This document shows, piece by piece, positions 20,126-30,990 of a stretch of DNA of 64,000 nt. Position numbers and translations under genes: made by a program. The stretch spans positions 18,240,708 through 18,304,707 of the forward strand of contig CM073896.1 in assembly GCA_037176705.1 (NCBI GenBank). Direction: 5' to 3'. A model generated the notes under the pieces. The model did not search any database. It saw only the letters and a list, made by a program, of their open reading frames with translations, and had not been told where the DNA came from. Source of the stretch: Molossus alvarezi. Taxonomy: Eukaryota; Chordata; Mammalia; Chiroptera; Molossidae. Position 1 is the first letter of the stretch. Every line of letters starts with the position of its first letter.

Positions 20126-20555
20126 GATTTGGGGATGATCAAGGAAAAAGAGATGACCCTATGAGGCAGTAACACAACTAAATTCCCGTGGGTGACACTT
20201 GGATGGGATTACAAGCAGGGACAGTTCCTCACTGCATGAGGCTGTGCGTAGGCATACGGCAAGGGGGCCACCATCCTGGGGGGTGGGGGGGGCACAAAGG
20301 AAATCCAGGGGCTTCAAGGAATCTGGGCTTCACACAGTGGCCAAAGGTGTTTAGAAACCAAAACCTGGGCACCTGGTGAACACGTATTCTGGAGAAGTTG
20401 CATTTAGCACAGCCTTTGTGATGCGTTGACTGTTACAGCCCAGGAAAGGGGCTGGCGAGGTCTCTGGTCCGCTTTCCAAGTTGTGTGTGATGCTGTGTCT
20501 CCGTGGGGCCCAGGAGCCTTCACCAGAGGGGGAGGGGTCGGAGCAGGGAAGGCTC
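20126..20555. other. unique spacer with a G-rich patch
   Basis: A G-rich run near 20278-20292 (GGGGGTGGGGGGGG). No other feature. Confidence 0.4.
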
Positions 20556-21188
20556 TGTTGTGGGCTGAATGCATCCTTCCAAATTCATGTAAGTTCTACC
20601 CCCACAGTACTTCAGAATATGAACTTATTTGGAAATAAGGTCTTTAGAGAGGTAATCAAGTTAAGGTGAGGTCTTGGGGTGGGCTCCAATCTAATATAAC
20701 TGGTGTCCTTATATATCTCTCTTTTTTTTTCCTTATCCTCACCTGAGGACATTTTTGCATTTATCTTCAGATAGAGTGGCGGGGACCAGGGGGAGAGAAA
20801 CATTGATGTGAAAGGGACACATTGAGTGGTCGCCACTCACACGACCCCAACCAGGACCGGGGACAAACTGCAACCGAGGTACATGCCCTTAGTGGGAACC
20901 GAACCCGAGACTCTCCAGTCTGCAGGCTGATGCTCTAACCGCTGAGCCAAACTGACCAGGGCTGGGGTCCTTATAAATACGGGACATGTGGACACAGAGA
21001 TATGCTTAGAGGAAAAACAATGTAAATGAGAAGATGTTGTCTACAAGCCAGAAAGAAAGGGGCCAGGACAGATTCTTCCCTCACAGCCTCAGTAGAAGCC
21101 AAGTCCGCCGACACCTCACTAAGGACGTCCAGCTTCCAGAGCGGTCAGGTGATACATTTCTCTGGGTTGTTTGTGGAACCCTAGCAGG
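20556..21188 (+). repeat. MaLR-like (MLT1-type) LTR, split by a SINE
   Basis: GTGGGCTGAATGCATCC, CTTATTTGGAAATAAGGTCT, GTAATCAAGTTAAGGTGAGG and GGTGTCCTTAT come before the SINE. GGGACATGTGGACACAGAGA, TCTACAAGCCAGAAAGAAAG and CAGATTCTTCCCTCACAGCC come after it. This is the order of MLT1-type LTRs. Confidence 0.8.
20715..20962 (-). repeat. bat tRNA-derived SINE (type A)
   Basis: Reversed copy with tail ATCCTCACCTGAGGACATTT, GGGACAAACTGCAACCGAGG, B box GGGAACCGAACCCGAGA and head TGAGCCAAACTGACCAGGGC. The MLT1 sequence GTCCTTATA is duplicated on both sides. Confidence 0.95.
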
Positions 21189-21404
21189 CACCTCGTTTGC
21201 CTCCCCGTCCCTCAACTGAAATGCTTGCTTTGATGATCCTTTTGTTTGAAAATATCTATCGCCTCGAAATAAAAGTTTGGGAATTCAGTGTTCTCATCTG
21301 CACCTCTCCCATTTCACAGATGAGAAGGCTGATGCCCACAGAAATGATATTTTTTGTAGTCTCAAAGCCTTTTCCTGTGACTCACATTTTGCTTTCTTTT
21401 CTTT

Positions 21405-21593
21405 CTTTCTTTTTTTTTTATTTCTTAAAATTGATTTTAGAGAGAGAAAGGAAGGAGAAGAGAAAAGTCAATTTTGTTGTTCCACTTATTCGTGCATTCA
21501 TTGGTTGATTCTTGTCTGTGCCCTGAGCAGGATCAAACCCACAACCATGGTGTATAGGGGCCGTGCTCTAACCACCTGACTACCGGCCAGGGC
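21405..21593 (-). repeat. tRNA-derived SINE, old diverged copy
   Basis: Reversed head CTGACTACCGGCCAGGGC, B-box region AGGATCAAACCCACAAC, and AAAATTGATTTTAGAGAGAG at its 3' end. More diverged than its neighbours, and the duplications are not clear. Confidence 0.75.
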
Positions 21594-24035
21594 ACGCTTA
21601 GCTCTCTCGGTCAAAGAAGAAAGCGAAGGAAGAGAAAGGGGGCGGCTGCATCCCAGCCACTTTGGCCGTGAAAATGGGCCAGGCCAGGGGGGCCTGTGCT
21701 GCTGCAGCCCAGGGGACCAGGGCAGCTCCATGTCGGGTGCATTCCCTGCACCCCCTCACGTACAGCCTACTGCTGACTGCACTTCAGCGTCCGTTTGTTC
21801 CCGGGACACCCCCGTGATCCAGGACATGTCGAGGGGGACTGGTTGCTGAGTTCCTGGGGCCTGTCAGCCTGCAGATGTTCTGAAGTGGCCGTTTGAAGAC
21901 CACAAAGTTCATCGTTCCCTCCGTCCTTCCCCGCCGCCTCCCTCTTCCTCCCTTTGAGTCTTTCGTGCCCACGCGCCGGCGTGTTCGCGGTGCACGCAGG
22001 TAGGATTCCTCTGCGCTGTGAGTTTCACAGGGCTCTGGGTCCCGTCTTCTCTAGCGGCTTTTCACAAGGCTCCTAGGTTTCTTATGGCTTTTCTCCTTCC
22101 TTGGCAAGAAAAGCTTGCGTCCGCTGAAGTTCAACTTGTCACAGTTCTTAGTGGGAAGGCGCTAACCTAAAGGAGGCTGGTTGGGGAAACCCACAGTGGC
22201 CCTGCTGTCTGTGCGGACTCCATCCCAAGCATTGCTTCACGTGGGTGCCGAGGCTGCCCCACCCTCGTGACTACCAGCTACAAGGGATCTAAATATGTTG
22301 CTCCAAGACGTCCTTGTTTTGATGACATGTACTCGGAGTCACCATTGGTTTTCACCCTGTTCTTGCTCTGTGTTCCTGCTGGAAAGAGTGGGGACGTCCC
22401 CACCGCTGGAGCCAAGAGGACCGCACGCCGCCCTTTCCCTCCTAGCAACGCTCCTACACAGTATGAGTGGAGCTTTAGCTGCAAAAGCAGGCACGAGCCA
22501 GATTTGGCCTGTGTGCTCAATAGTATTGTCCCTCAGTGACAAGTCACTTCATCTCTCTGAGCCTTAATGTCTTCACCTGGAAATTACCCAGATGCCACTG
22601 TCACCTTCCAGCTTGCAGGTCCCCAGTAGAGTCATTGGAACAATTTGTCTGGAATCCCCACTTGCCCTGGGATGGGACATCAGCCTTCTCTTAGTGTGTC
22701 TCCTGGAATCTCCATGTGTGTGTGCGTGTGCATATAAATACACACATCACGTGTACATATATATCCCAATGGAAATTAACAATCCCATAACCCCTCTGCC
22801 TCTGTGGTCCCTCATTCTCCCACTGAGCTGTCTGCACACCCCCCCCCCCCCGCCAAGGGTCTGCCCTAAGCCTATGGCCCTACTGTCAAAGCTCTACCCC
22901 AGCAGCTGTTGGTGCCGTGGCTACATTTCTCTGCACAGGTCCCAGCCACAGTGCCCTCCACACCCCAGGCCCCCTGCCCTTCACCTGTGACGGCTCCACT
23001 CCCAGGAGAACCCACCCCATGTCTTCCCATCTCCCCAGTGGGCATGAGAATGTCCCTCCTACAGCACTGCTGCTTGGTCTGAAGCTGTGGTTCTTTTGGG
23101 TGTTGTCCCCCAGCCCCTGTGGGGTGGAGACCCCTAGAAAAGAGGCCTTGGTGCCATCAGAAACAGTGGGGGATCCTGGCCTAGACCCCTGCTCCTTCCT
23201 CACACCACGCGCGCTCAGCCTGCTCGTGCTGAATGCCTTCCCGGGGTACTCTCCACTCGGGGGTTTCCCCGCAGTCTCTTCCTCCCAAGTCCTTCCGACA
23301 TTTGAATCTCACTTGTGGCTTAATTTCTTTTTAGTGGAATCCCAGGTAAACCAAGAGATTTGGCTGGACGTCAGTGTCTGTGCCCCTGAGAACTTGTTCG
23401 CAGTTAAGGTAGTTTCTCTGCCTTGAGCACGGAGAACCCTGGGTGCCAGCCCCCGGGTCCACAGCCCACAGGCTCCGTCTCAAGTTATCCCAGCCCCCCA
23501 GCCTCACCGGAACGATGAGCTCTCCTCGCTCGTACCCGAGACCCCGCTGCCCTCCCCCCGACTCTCTAGCAACAGCCAGCAGAACAGCAGGAAGCCGGAC
23601 AGGCTCTTGGCGCTGACTGGGGCAATCAGCAAACAGGTGCAACTTCTAAACATTCTGCTGAGTCACGAACTCGAGGTTTGGAAGCGGAGCATATCCCAAG
23701 TCCTGGCTGCTCCCGGCAATTAGACGTGGATCAGTCTCACCTGAAGCAAGAGGACGACGGGCCTGGAAGAGGAAGGCAGAGCCATGCGATGTCCAGCGAG
23801 GTGGCTTCTTCGGGCCAGCACTCCGGCGCCACCCAGGGCTTTCCCAAGGAGGGGGGTCACACAGCTGACACAGCTGCTATCCCAGGCAGGAGCCATCGCA
23901 CGCCTCCCCTTACTGGGACACCCCCGTGACCCAGGACGTGATATTCAGGTGCGCAGACTCCGTGCAGCCTGCCAGGCGACCAGGACACTGTCTTACCGTG
24001 CTACGTGCCTAAACTTTCCACAGGCCACCAATACA
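21594..24035. other. unique sequence, no gene supported
   Basis: Contains a C-run near 22844-22856 and short CA/TA tracts at about 22715-22760. The open frames at 22592-22990, 22917-23426 and 23331-23642 overlap on opposite strands without any recognisable family. Confidence 0.4.
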
Positions 24036-24140
24036 GCTGCCCCTTGAACAACACAAGCTTGAACTGCACGGGTCCTGTTCTATGTGGGTTTTTCATTGAC
24101 CCACGTAGACACCACTGGCACTTAGGTGGGACATTTCAGG
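24036..24140 (+). repeat. MER2-type (Tigger) DNA transposon end
   Basis: CCCTTGAACAACACAAGCTT then GAACTGCACGGGTCC is the 5' end of the MER2 group of non-autonomous Tigger elements (consensus TTGAACAACACGGGTTTG). The rest is lost or unrecognisable. Confidence 0.65.
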
Positions 24141-24247
24141 TCTCTTCCATGAGGCCTCTCATCCTCCAGGAGGCTGACTGCCCTCCTCATACGGTGGCCT
24201 CAGGGCAGTGGCCCAAGATGGCAAAAGCAGATCTTCAAAGCCTTTTA

Positions 24248-24338
24248 TTTTTTGGTACGTGCCCCTAGCGGGAACCGAACCCGGGACTCTCTGGGCCACA
24301 GGCCGACGCTCCCACCGCTGAGCCAAACCGGCCAGGGC
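24248..24338 (-). repeat. tRNA-head-only SINE insertion
   Basis: A 91-base insertion containing only the tRNA-like head (reversed: TGAGCCAAACCGGCCAGGGC, B box GGGAACCGAACCCGGGA) and GGTACGTGCC, directly followed by a very short A/T tail (TTTTTT). The SINE body and the usual 3' terminus are missing. A perfect 13-base duplication TCAAAGCCTTTTA flanks it at 24235-24247 and 24339-24351, so it inserted in this short form. Confidence 0.85.
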
Positions 24339-24351
24339 TCAAAGCCTTTTA

Positions 24352-25125
24352 AGGCCCAGCCTTGGAGTTGCATAACCCACCTCTGATGCAGTCTATTGAT
24401 CAAAGCAAGTCACTTGTCTTGCCTAAATTTAAGGGGAAGAGACTCTCTCACTTGATGGAAGGAATAGCAAAGTCCCTTCACAAGAGATCATGGGACAAAT
24501 CGCTGCAGCATCTTTGAAAACATCTGGAGTTCCAACACAGGTGTGGTGTCTTCCTGAACAACCCCATCTGTGGGGAAGGCCATGCTGGAGAGGCTTACGT
24601 GCCTCTCTAGATAAAGGCCTCCTTTGTTGATAAAAGGCCTCTACTAGTCAGCACTGTCTAGGCTGTAAATGACAGAAATCCCATTCAAACCAGGTCCTGC
24701 TGAAGAGGGAGACGTCACGGACACCATGGATCCCGTGGCAGGAGCACGGCCTTGAGAACATGAGGAACCAGAGGACCCATGGTCCAGGGCTCTTGTCTCT
24801 CCTTCCCATTCCTCTGGGCACCTGGCTTCCTTCCTCTCTCTGGTTGCAGAGACCTTCTCCTTTGGTGGCAGATATGGCTGCCAACCAACTCCTGGATTTT
24901 ATAATTATTGGAGAGAAACAGACCTTAACTCCTTGCTAGTTTCAAGTTCAAAAACACTGGGGAAAGAACTCATAAACCAATGAGTCAGGGGCACATCCAT
25001 AGACCAGTGAATCATGGTCAGGGACAGAGTCCTATGAGGACATAAACCATGTCGATGGGGTGTGCCAGGCGCACCCCAGAAGGAAGGAGTAAGATGCTGG
25101 GCAGCAAAACCATGACCCCTTGACA
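24352..25125. other. unique sequence
   Basis: No gene. 24650-24900 may be an old decayed repeat, but I cannot name it. Confidence 0.35.
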
Positions 25126-25370
25126 CAGTGCAGGGTGGTGGTTAGGGGAGCAAGGTCCAGAGTCAGACTGCCTGGGCTGGGGTCCCACTTCCATCACTTA
25201 TTAGCTGGTGTCCCTAAGTTACTCAGTCTTCTGTGCCTTCATTTCCTGATCTCTGACATGGGCATAGCTGTTCCCATCCAGTTGCGAGGATAAAAATGGG
25301 TTAATATCCACAAAGCTCCTGAACAATGCCTGATTCCATAACATATGCTCAGAAGAATTATTATGAATAG
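25126..25370 (+). repeat. MIR SINE
   Basis: Near full length: GTGGTTAGGGGAGCAAGGTC, CAGAGTCAGACTGCCTGGG, CCATCACTTATTAGCTGGTG, CTCAGTCTTCTGTGCCTTCA and AGTTGCGAGGATAAAAATGG follow the MIR core and 3' part. Confidence 0.85.
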
Positions 25371-25504
25371 GAGAAACTGATTTTCTTACATTAATTACAT
25401 TTATATAATGTGAGATAATATATAGAAGGCCAGAAAAGGTTTTGCTTCCTGGGAATTGATATGATTAATTTTGGGGATAATGTGTATTAAGGGTCTTTTG
25501 TCTA

Positions 25505-26368
25505 CAGCAGTCCTTTCTTATCCATGGTTTCACTTTCTGTGGTTTTAGTTACCCTTAGCCAATCAAGGGCCAAAAATATTAAATAAAAAATTCCAGAAAT
25601 AAACAATTCATCCGTTTTAAAGTATGCGCCGCTCTGAGTAGCATGATGAAATGTTGAGACGGCCCACTTGGTCCGGCCCGGGCGTGAATAGTTCTTTGTC
25701 CGGGTCTCCGTGCCCCCAGCTGTCACTCAGCAGCCTCGACACTTATCAATCAGATCAACTGTCACTTGTGTTCAAGTCCCCCTCATGGTGGCCCAGTGCT
25801 ATGTCACAGCTCTACGTGCTCACTTCACTTCATCTCGCCATGTGGGCATCGTCTCGTCCCCACACCTCTCTAGAAGGGTGAGGACAGTACAATAAGATGT
25901 TTTGAGAGAGATAGCACATTCACATAACTTTAACTCAGTATTTTGTAATTGTTCTATTTTATTAGTTACTGTTGTTAATCCTTTACTGTGATAATTTATA
26001 AGTTAAACTTTGTCGTGGACTTATACACATAGGAAAAGAGAGAGCATATCTAGGGTTCGGTACTACACCCAGTTTCAGGCGTCCACCGAGGGTCTTAGAA
26101 TGTATCCCCCTGCCCGGCCGGTGTGGCTCAGTGGTTGAGCGTCGACCCTGCACCAAGACGTCGCCAGTTTGATTCCCCGTCAGGGCACATGCCCAGTTGT
26201 GTGCCCGATCCCCAGTGGGGGGCATGCAGGAGGCGGCCAATCAATGTTCTCTCTCATCGACATTTCTCTCTCTCTCACTTCCTCTCTCTCTAAAAAGAAA
26301 AAAATCAATAAAGAAAAAAAAATTTTTTAAAAAGAATGTATCCCTCGCAGATAAGGGAGAACTACTAT
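25505..26368 (+). mobile_element. non-autonomous Tigger-type DNA transposon
   Basis: The terminal inverted repeats are decayed but visible: CAGCAGTCCTTTCTTATCC at the left, and GATAAGGGAGAACTACTAT at the right, with TA target dinucleotides outside. Internal landmarks are TTCCAGAAATAAACAATTCA, CAATAAGATGTTTTGAGAGA and CTAGGGTTCGGTACTACACC. The transposase gene is absent. A SINE lies at 26109-26332. Confidence 0.8.
26109..26332 (+). repeat. bat tRNA-derived SINE (type B)
   Basis: GCCCGGCCGGTGTGGCTCAG, GAGCGTCGACCCTGCACCAA, CCCAGTGGGGGGCATGCAGG, AATGTTCTCTCTCATCGACA and an AAAATCAATAAAG tail. It has a perfect 12-base duplication AGAATGTATCCC at 26097-26108 and 26333-26344 within the Tigger element. 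Confidence 0.95.
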
Positions 26369-26812
26369 ATTTCAGAAATGCTTTCTGAGAGTTCATAGGG
26401 GAGACATTTACTGTTTCATTTGTTCAACAAGTACATTTGGAGTGTCTTCCCTGGTGCCAGCCACTGCTCGGCACGGGGCAGACTGCAGCGGGGAGCAGGG
26501 CAAACTGCCTGCCCTCATGGAGTGGGCATCTGGAGGTAGACCAGATACCTCAGTTAACATAGAAATGGGGTTTTCTAGAAAAGCCAAGTTCCATCAGGCC
26601 AAAGACACAAAGAAGGTTGTGTCAAACCATGGCAATTTCCAAAAAAATGCTACAGAAGACAGCCCACACTCCACAGCACAGCAGACATTCACTTCTGGTC
26701 TATTGAGAGAGAGTTCTTTTCTCCAATTCCCCCAATCCCTTCGACCTCCATCCCCAAACAATCACCCGGAAATATCCCAAATTAGCCCAGTCCATTCCAC
26801 TATGGGTCAAAG
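26369..26812. other. unique sequence with an old L2/MIR-like fragment
   Basis: 26415-26535 (GTTCAACAAGTACATTTGGA, then CTGCCTGCCCTCATGGAGTG) resembles a widespread ancient mammalian repeat. A 187-codon plus-strand frame (26442-27005) runs from here into the LTR-like repeat and is rejected as a gene. Confidence 0.4.
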
Positions 26813-27492
26813 TGTTACTGGAGGGATGAGTGGGCCAGATCCCTCAGACACAAGTGGGAGTGGGGTTCGTGGGGTACCACTGAAACAAGCATTTTCAGAA
26901 GTCACTGCGGAAGAAGAAGTGTTTATTGGCGAGGAGTTATGTTTCCAGAATTGTAGTGTCCCATGTACCCCAACAGCCCTGAAAGAGGGGCAGCTGTGGG
27001 TTTAGTAAGGCCAGAAACAGGGCCAGAGTCCCGAGTGTCCGTCCCATGGTGAAATGGGTCTGAGGAGGCATCAGTCCAGATCCAGTCCATCGTCCATTGT
27101 GGGGAGGCCACATGGCTGTGGGCCACATGGCGAATGCAGGGCGTGGGCACCCCAGAAGCTGGGACTCTGGCTGGAGTTGTGGGGGGGAGGGGCTTTCCTT
27201 TGTCCAGGAGATTAAACACTCGGGTCTCCAGCACTTGCGTAGCCACGCCTATTCTGGCCACTGACTCGCTCCCAGCTGTGAGGGACAGGGAGGCGCCTCC
27301 TATGTCACTCAGACCTTACTTACTGGGCATGCATCTAAACTGCCTTTGTCCAGTCCCTTCCCATCAATTAGAGGGGAATAAACCCAGAGTGTTGAACTGC
27401 AGCTTTTTAACGAAGCTGCACAAATGACCCGCCTATATTTCCAGTCTTCGTTTTTTCCCCCTTTCCTGTTAAATAATAAGCGGATTATTGCA
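26813..27492 (+). repeat. LTR-like dispersed repeat, copy B
   Basis: Direct partner of 8195-8909. This copy keeps an AATAAA at 27376 that is mutated in copy A, lacks the GA expansion, and has GTGTTTATTGGCGAGGAGTT where copy A is altered. It begins TGTTACTGGAGGGATGAG and ends near ATTATTGCA. Confidence 0.6.
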
Positions 27493-28397
27493 GCCGCGTG
27501 AAAAAGAAGCGAGAGATAACTTCCAAGTTTTCTCCGAGGCAAACGCCACAGACCTGGAGCTGCACTCGGGTACTAGTTTCACAGGGCATGGGGCCCCTTG
27601 ACTTGTTTTCCTCACTCTTACATTGTTAGTGCCCGCTTCTCCACTCCAGTGCCAAAACGAGCTGTTCTTGAATTATCCTGGGGGGAAAACACCTTTATCT
27701 CTAAAAGAGATGACTCTCTACCAGCTCCCGTGTCTTATCATCCCGGCTGGGTCACAGAGGCCTGGAAGGGGCTGGGGTGGGGTGCGAACACAGCAGGACG
27801 CGCACAGCCCCTCAGGCCCTCGGGAGAAACAGCTGAATGAGGTCGGATGTTCACCCCTTCAGAAAAATATTTGAACACAGCTGTTCCCCTCCTTCCTGCC
27901 ACCCATGTGGTTGTGTTTTTAAATATGGCTTGAACTTGAAGCAGTTTCCATTTATAAAAATTCTTTAGGAAAATGCTCTTTCCAATAACAATATTCCCAT
28001 GTGTGCCTTTTGCTGATATTTTCCTTATAAATGAATCTGCTCGAACAGAGCCCTCTTGTCCTTTGGGTTTTTGTGTGTGCCCCCCGGTTCGCTTCTGGGA
28101 CCGCCTGCTCCGGCCGGAGAAGCCCGGGAGCGCTGGCTGCCCCTTCGCATCCGAGGAGCAGATCTCGGGGTCCCGGCCATCCATGCGGGCCCCGCTGGGT
28201 GTGCAGTGGCAGCCACACAGCCTCAGCGCAGGGTCCCTGGCTCCCCGCAGGAGGACCGGGGCCTTTGGTCTCCAGATGCATCACACACTCCTTGTCCTGC
28301 TTGTCTCCACAACCTTCCACTCCGGGAACAGAGAAGTCAGGCCACCTTGGTAGTTTCTGTCCCCAGATATCAAGTGCCTGGGCTGATGACCCCGCTG
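27493..28397. other. unique sequence with a short CpG-rich patch
   Basis: 28080-28210 is CpG-rich by eye (TTCGCTTCTGGGACCGCCTG, CCGGAGAAGCCCGGGAGCGC). Open frames on both strands (28056-28646 plus, 27952-28755 minus) cross it and the MER5 element, and have no recognised family. Confidence 0.4.
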
Positions 28398-28557
28398 CAG
28401 TGGTTCTCAGACTTGGTGGGATTGTGGAACCAGCTTTCAAGGGCCCAGGGCCGGGCCCATGCCACTCAGGGGAGACTCTGCAGGGAGCACCCCAGCAGGA
28501 GTAGTTCTGGAAGTTCTTCAGGTGATTCTGATGTGCCAATAAGGTTGAGAACCACTG
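28398..28557 (+). repeat. MER5-type hAT MITE
   Basis: Terminal inverted repeats CAGTGGTTCTCAGACTT and GGTTGAGAACCACTG bound 160 bases, with the internal TTCTGGAAGTTCTTCAGGTG and ATTCTGATGTGCC typical of MER5A. Old and immobile. Confidence 0.9.
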
Positions 28558-30639
28558 TCCTAAGGGACTGCACCCCACGCCCAGGATGCAGGTATCAGAC
28601 TGGGGCCCAGAGTGGGGTGGGTGTTCGCCAACAGCTGTTTCCATAAAACGGATGAGCCCTGCGGGATGCGTGTCAGGACAGGCTGCTCCCGCACAGACGT
28701 TCTCTGTGCCACGTGGGGATCGGGTCGAGTTAGCTCCGGATGGTCCTACCTCCAAAAGAGCGGCTCCCGCTCAAGCTTCGAAATGAGGACACCACAGGCA
28801 CACTCCGTTTTCGGTCGTTACAAAATTCCTTATGTTCACTGGGTTGTGTAATCTGGAGCCATAAACCAATAACTGTTTCAATTTCTTTGTCAATATTGCA
28901 TTTTCTTCTAGTATGAAGAAAAAAGGAGACACAAACAGAACTTTGTAATTATGCATACAAATATGTATGCATATGTGCGTATAATGTATATTATACATGC
29001 ATGTATGAGTGTATATACAACATACACTACTTATGCATGCATGCTGTGTGCAGACACACCTGGGAACGGCTGATCGGAGTAGGTTCGAACTTCGGAGTGG
29101 GACCTGGGGCAGCGACTCTCCTTTCCAGAGCAAGGAGGGTCCGCAGCAGCAACGCTGGGGTTTGCAAGCCCAGGAAAGCCACAGTAATCGGTTGGACCCC
29201 AAGAGAATGATCTGCCATTGAGCAATGATCAGAAAGACGTTTTTAAAAAACTTTATGACACTTTATAATAGTAGAACTTGTTGACTTGGACAAAGGATTT
29301 CATTTTAGGGGTGGAAATTAAATCTGAAGATGTGAGCAGGAGAGGGGGGTGCGCAGGCTCGGTCCCGGGCCTCCTGAGCGCTGCCGCAGTGCGGCCGGAA
29401 GGACTCCTCACCTGCCAGCCGGTCGACCACTGAGCTCCAGGGGTGGCACCTCTTCACTTTCCACGTCCTCCTTGCCCAGCCCCAAACCTGATGCATGGTC
29501 ACTATTAGCTGCAAACGTAAATGAGTAAACTCAACACTTTCAAAAGTTCATAACAAAATTTACAAATTAGGTTTTAGGTTCAGGAGTAGATTTCAAAATA
29601 TTATTAGTGTTACCTGCCTTCCTACACACACACCTTTCCACAGTTCCACCAACTATGTAATAGACTAATTTCTTCTCTGATTCTTCCTAAAGAGCTATTA
29701 TTACAAACTCATTGAAACACCGTGCTCTGTAGGGGCAAAAAATACATTTGATAACAGAGTGACCATGAAGTACGTTATTCTGGATTCTGCCATGAAGGGG
29801 AATGAAGGTATTTTTCTCCAAGTCTGAGCCTCTCTAAAAATAAATAGTTGTCCAGTCGTCTACTTCCTACCTATAATGTGGATATTGCAGGAAAACGGGG
29901 AAACCATATACTCATGCATTTATAGAGGAAAGATATTTTAAATGTTTTTCTACCAATAATATTGTAAAAATACCCAGGAGACTTGTGATGCGGAGCCAGG
30001 AGTCTGCGAGGTGAGGTTATGTCTGCCCTCGTCCCCTTTGAAGCACTTAAACATGTTGCAAATAGAGAATAAACCCAATAATCTGGAAGGTGGAGAGGGG
30101 GAGGTTCTTGCCCCTCTGTGACTTGGGCCAGCTCTGTCTCTTGAAAGGAAAGCAAAGTAGCATCCAAGTAAGAAACATTTTAGTATTTTAACAAAGGGAA
30201 GATTTTGACCGCTGGAGAGATTTTAATTTGTTTTGAATCCTAACATTTCATAGTGCCTTAGGGACACCAAAGATTTTGCATACTAGATTAATTAAACCAA
30301 TTATTCTTTTTTACATTCTATTAAAACTCTCTCTCTTGAGAAACCTCAAGCAATCCGTCGGTGAAGGAGGCCTGATGAAGCCTTCTCTGTCTGAATCTGG
30401 GCTGAAAAAACCAACAGCCAGAATTGAAGAGACTTCATTTCTTGCACAGAATGTTTTGGTATTTTAATGCCCTGTCCACATTTATAGACTTGCTTAGGCC
30501 ACCCACAAGTTGCAAATAAGACAAGTTTATAAATGGGTTGTTTGAAACTTGGAAAACATACGAGGCCCTGTAGCTTCTGGCCGTGCCCTACTTCACCAGC
30601 CTACTGGACTCTACCTCATGTGTGTTGGGTCTCCAGGTA
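28558..30639. other. unique sequence, no gene seen
   Basis: 28950-29050 is an alternating purine-pyrimidine tract with small palindromes (GTATGCATATGTGCGTATAA, ATGTATATTATACATGCATG). Nothing else is recognisable. Confidence 0.4.
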
Positions 30640-30990
30640 GCACTGAAGTTGCTGGTCCTCGAGGTCGCCCGTGCTGTTACCTCGCCTGAAATCCCCTCCC
30701 TTCACTTCTCCGCTAGGCAAATGCTTGCTGAGTCTTCTTTCCAGACCTGGTGTCACCTTTGCTGGGAAGCCGTCCTTGATTCCACTAATGGATTTCTTTG
30801 CCGTTTCTCATGTGCTGCCTAGACGTGAGCTGCCAGAACACAAACGCACACGTAGGGGTATCACTTCCTTCCTTGGCGGCTGGCTCCACCGCCAGGCTGT
30901 GACACCCTTCAGGACAGGGATTCTGTTTCACTTCTTTCTGTCTGTTTGGTGCCTCGTTTAGCACCTGCTTGGTTGCTGATCTGGGAGTAA
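30640..30990 (+). repeat. L2 LINE 3' end
   Basis: GGGAAGCCGTCCTTGATTCC, TTTCTCATGTGCTGCCTAGA, CCCTTCAGGACAGGGATTCT and GTGCCTCGTTTAGCACCTGC follow the order of the L2 3' region. Very old. Confidence 0.6.

Noticed and set aside
26442..27005. 187-codon plus-strand frame
   Set aside because: Crosses from an old repeat into the LTR-like element copy B, whose sister copy A does not keep the frame.
8195..27492. An 18-kb provirus bounded by the two LTR-like copies
   Set aside because: No gag, pol or env remnants lie between them, and the interval holds unrelated L1, MIR, Tigger and SINE elements.
27952..28755. 267-codon minus-strand frame
   Set aside because: Runs straight through a MER5 hAT element, so it cannot be an ancestral coding exon of that length.
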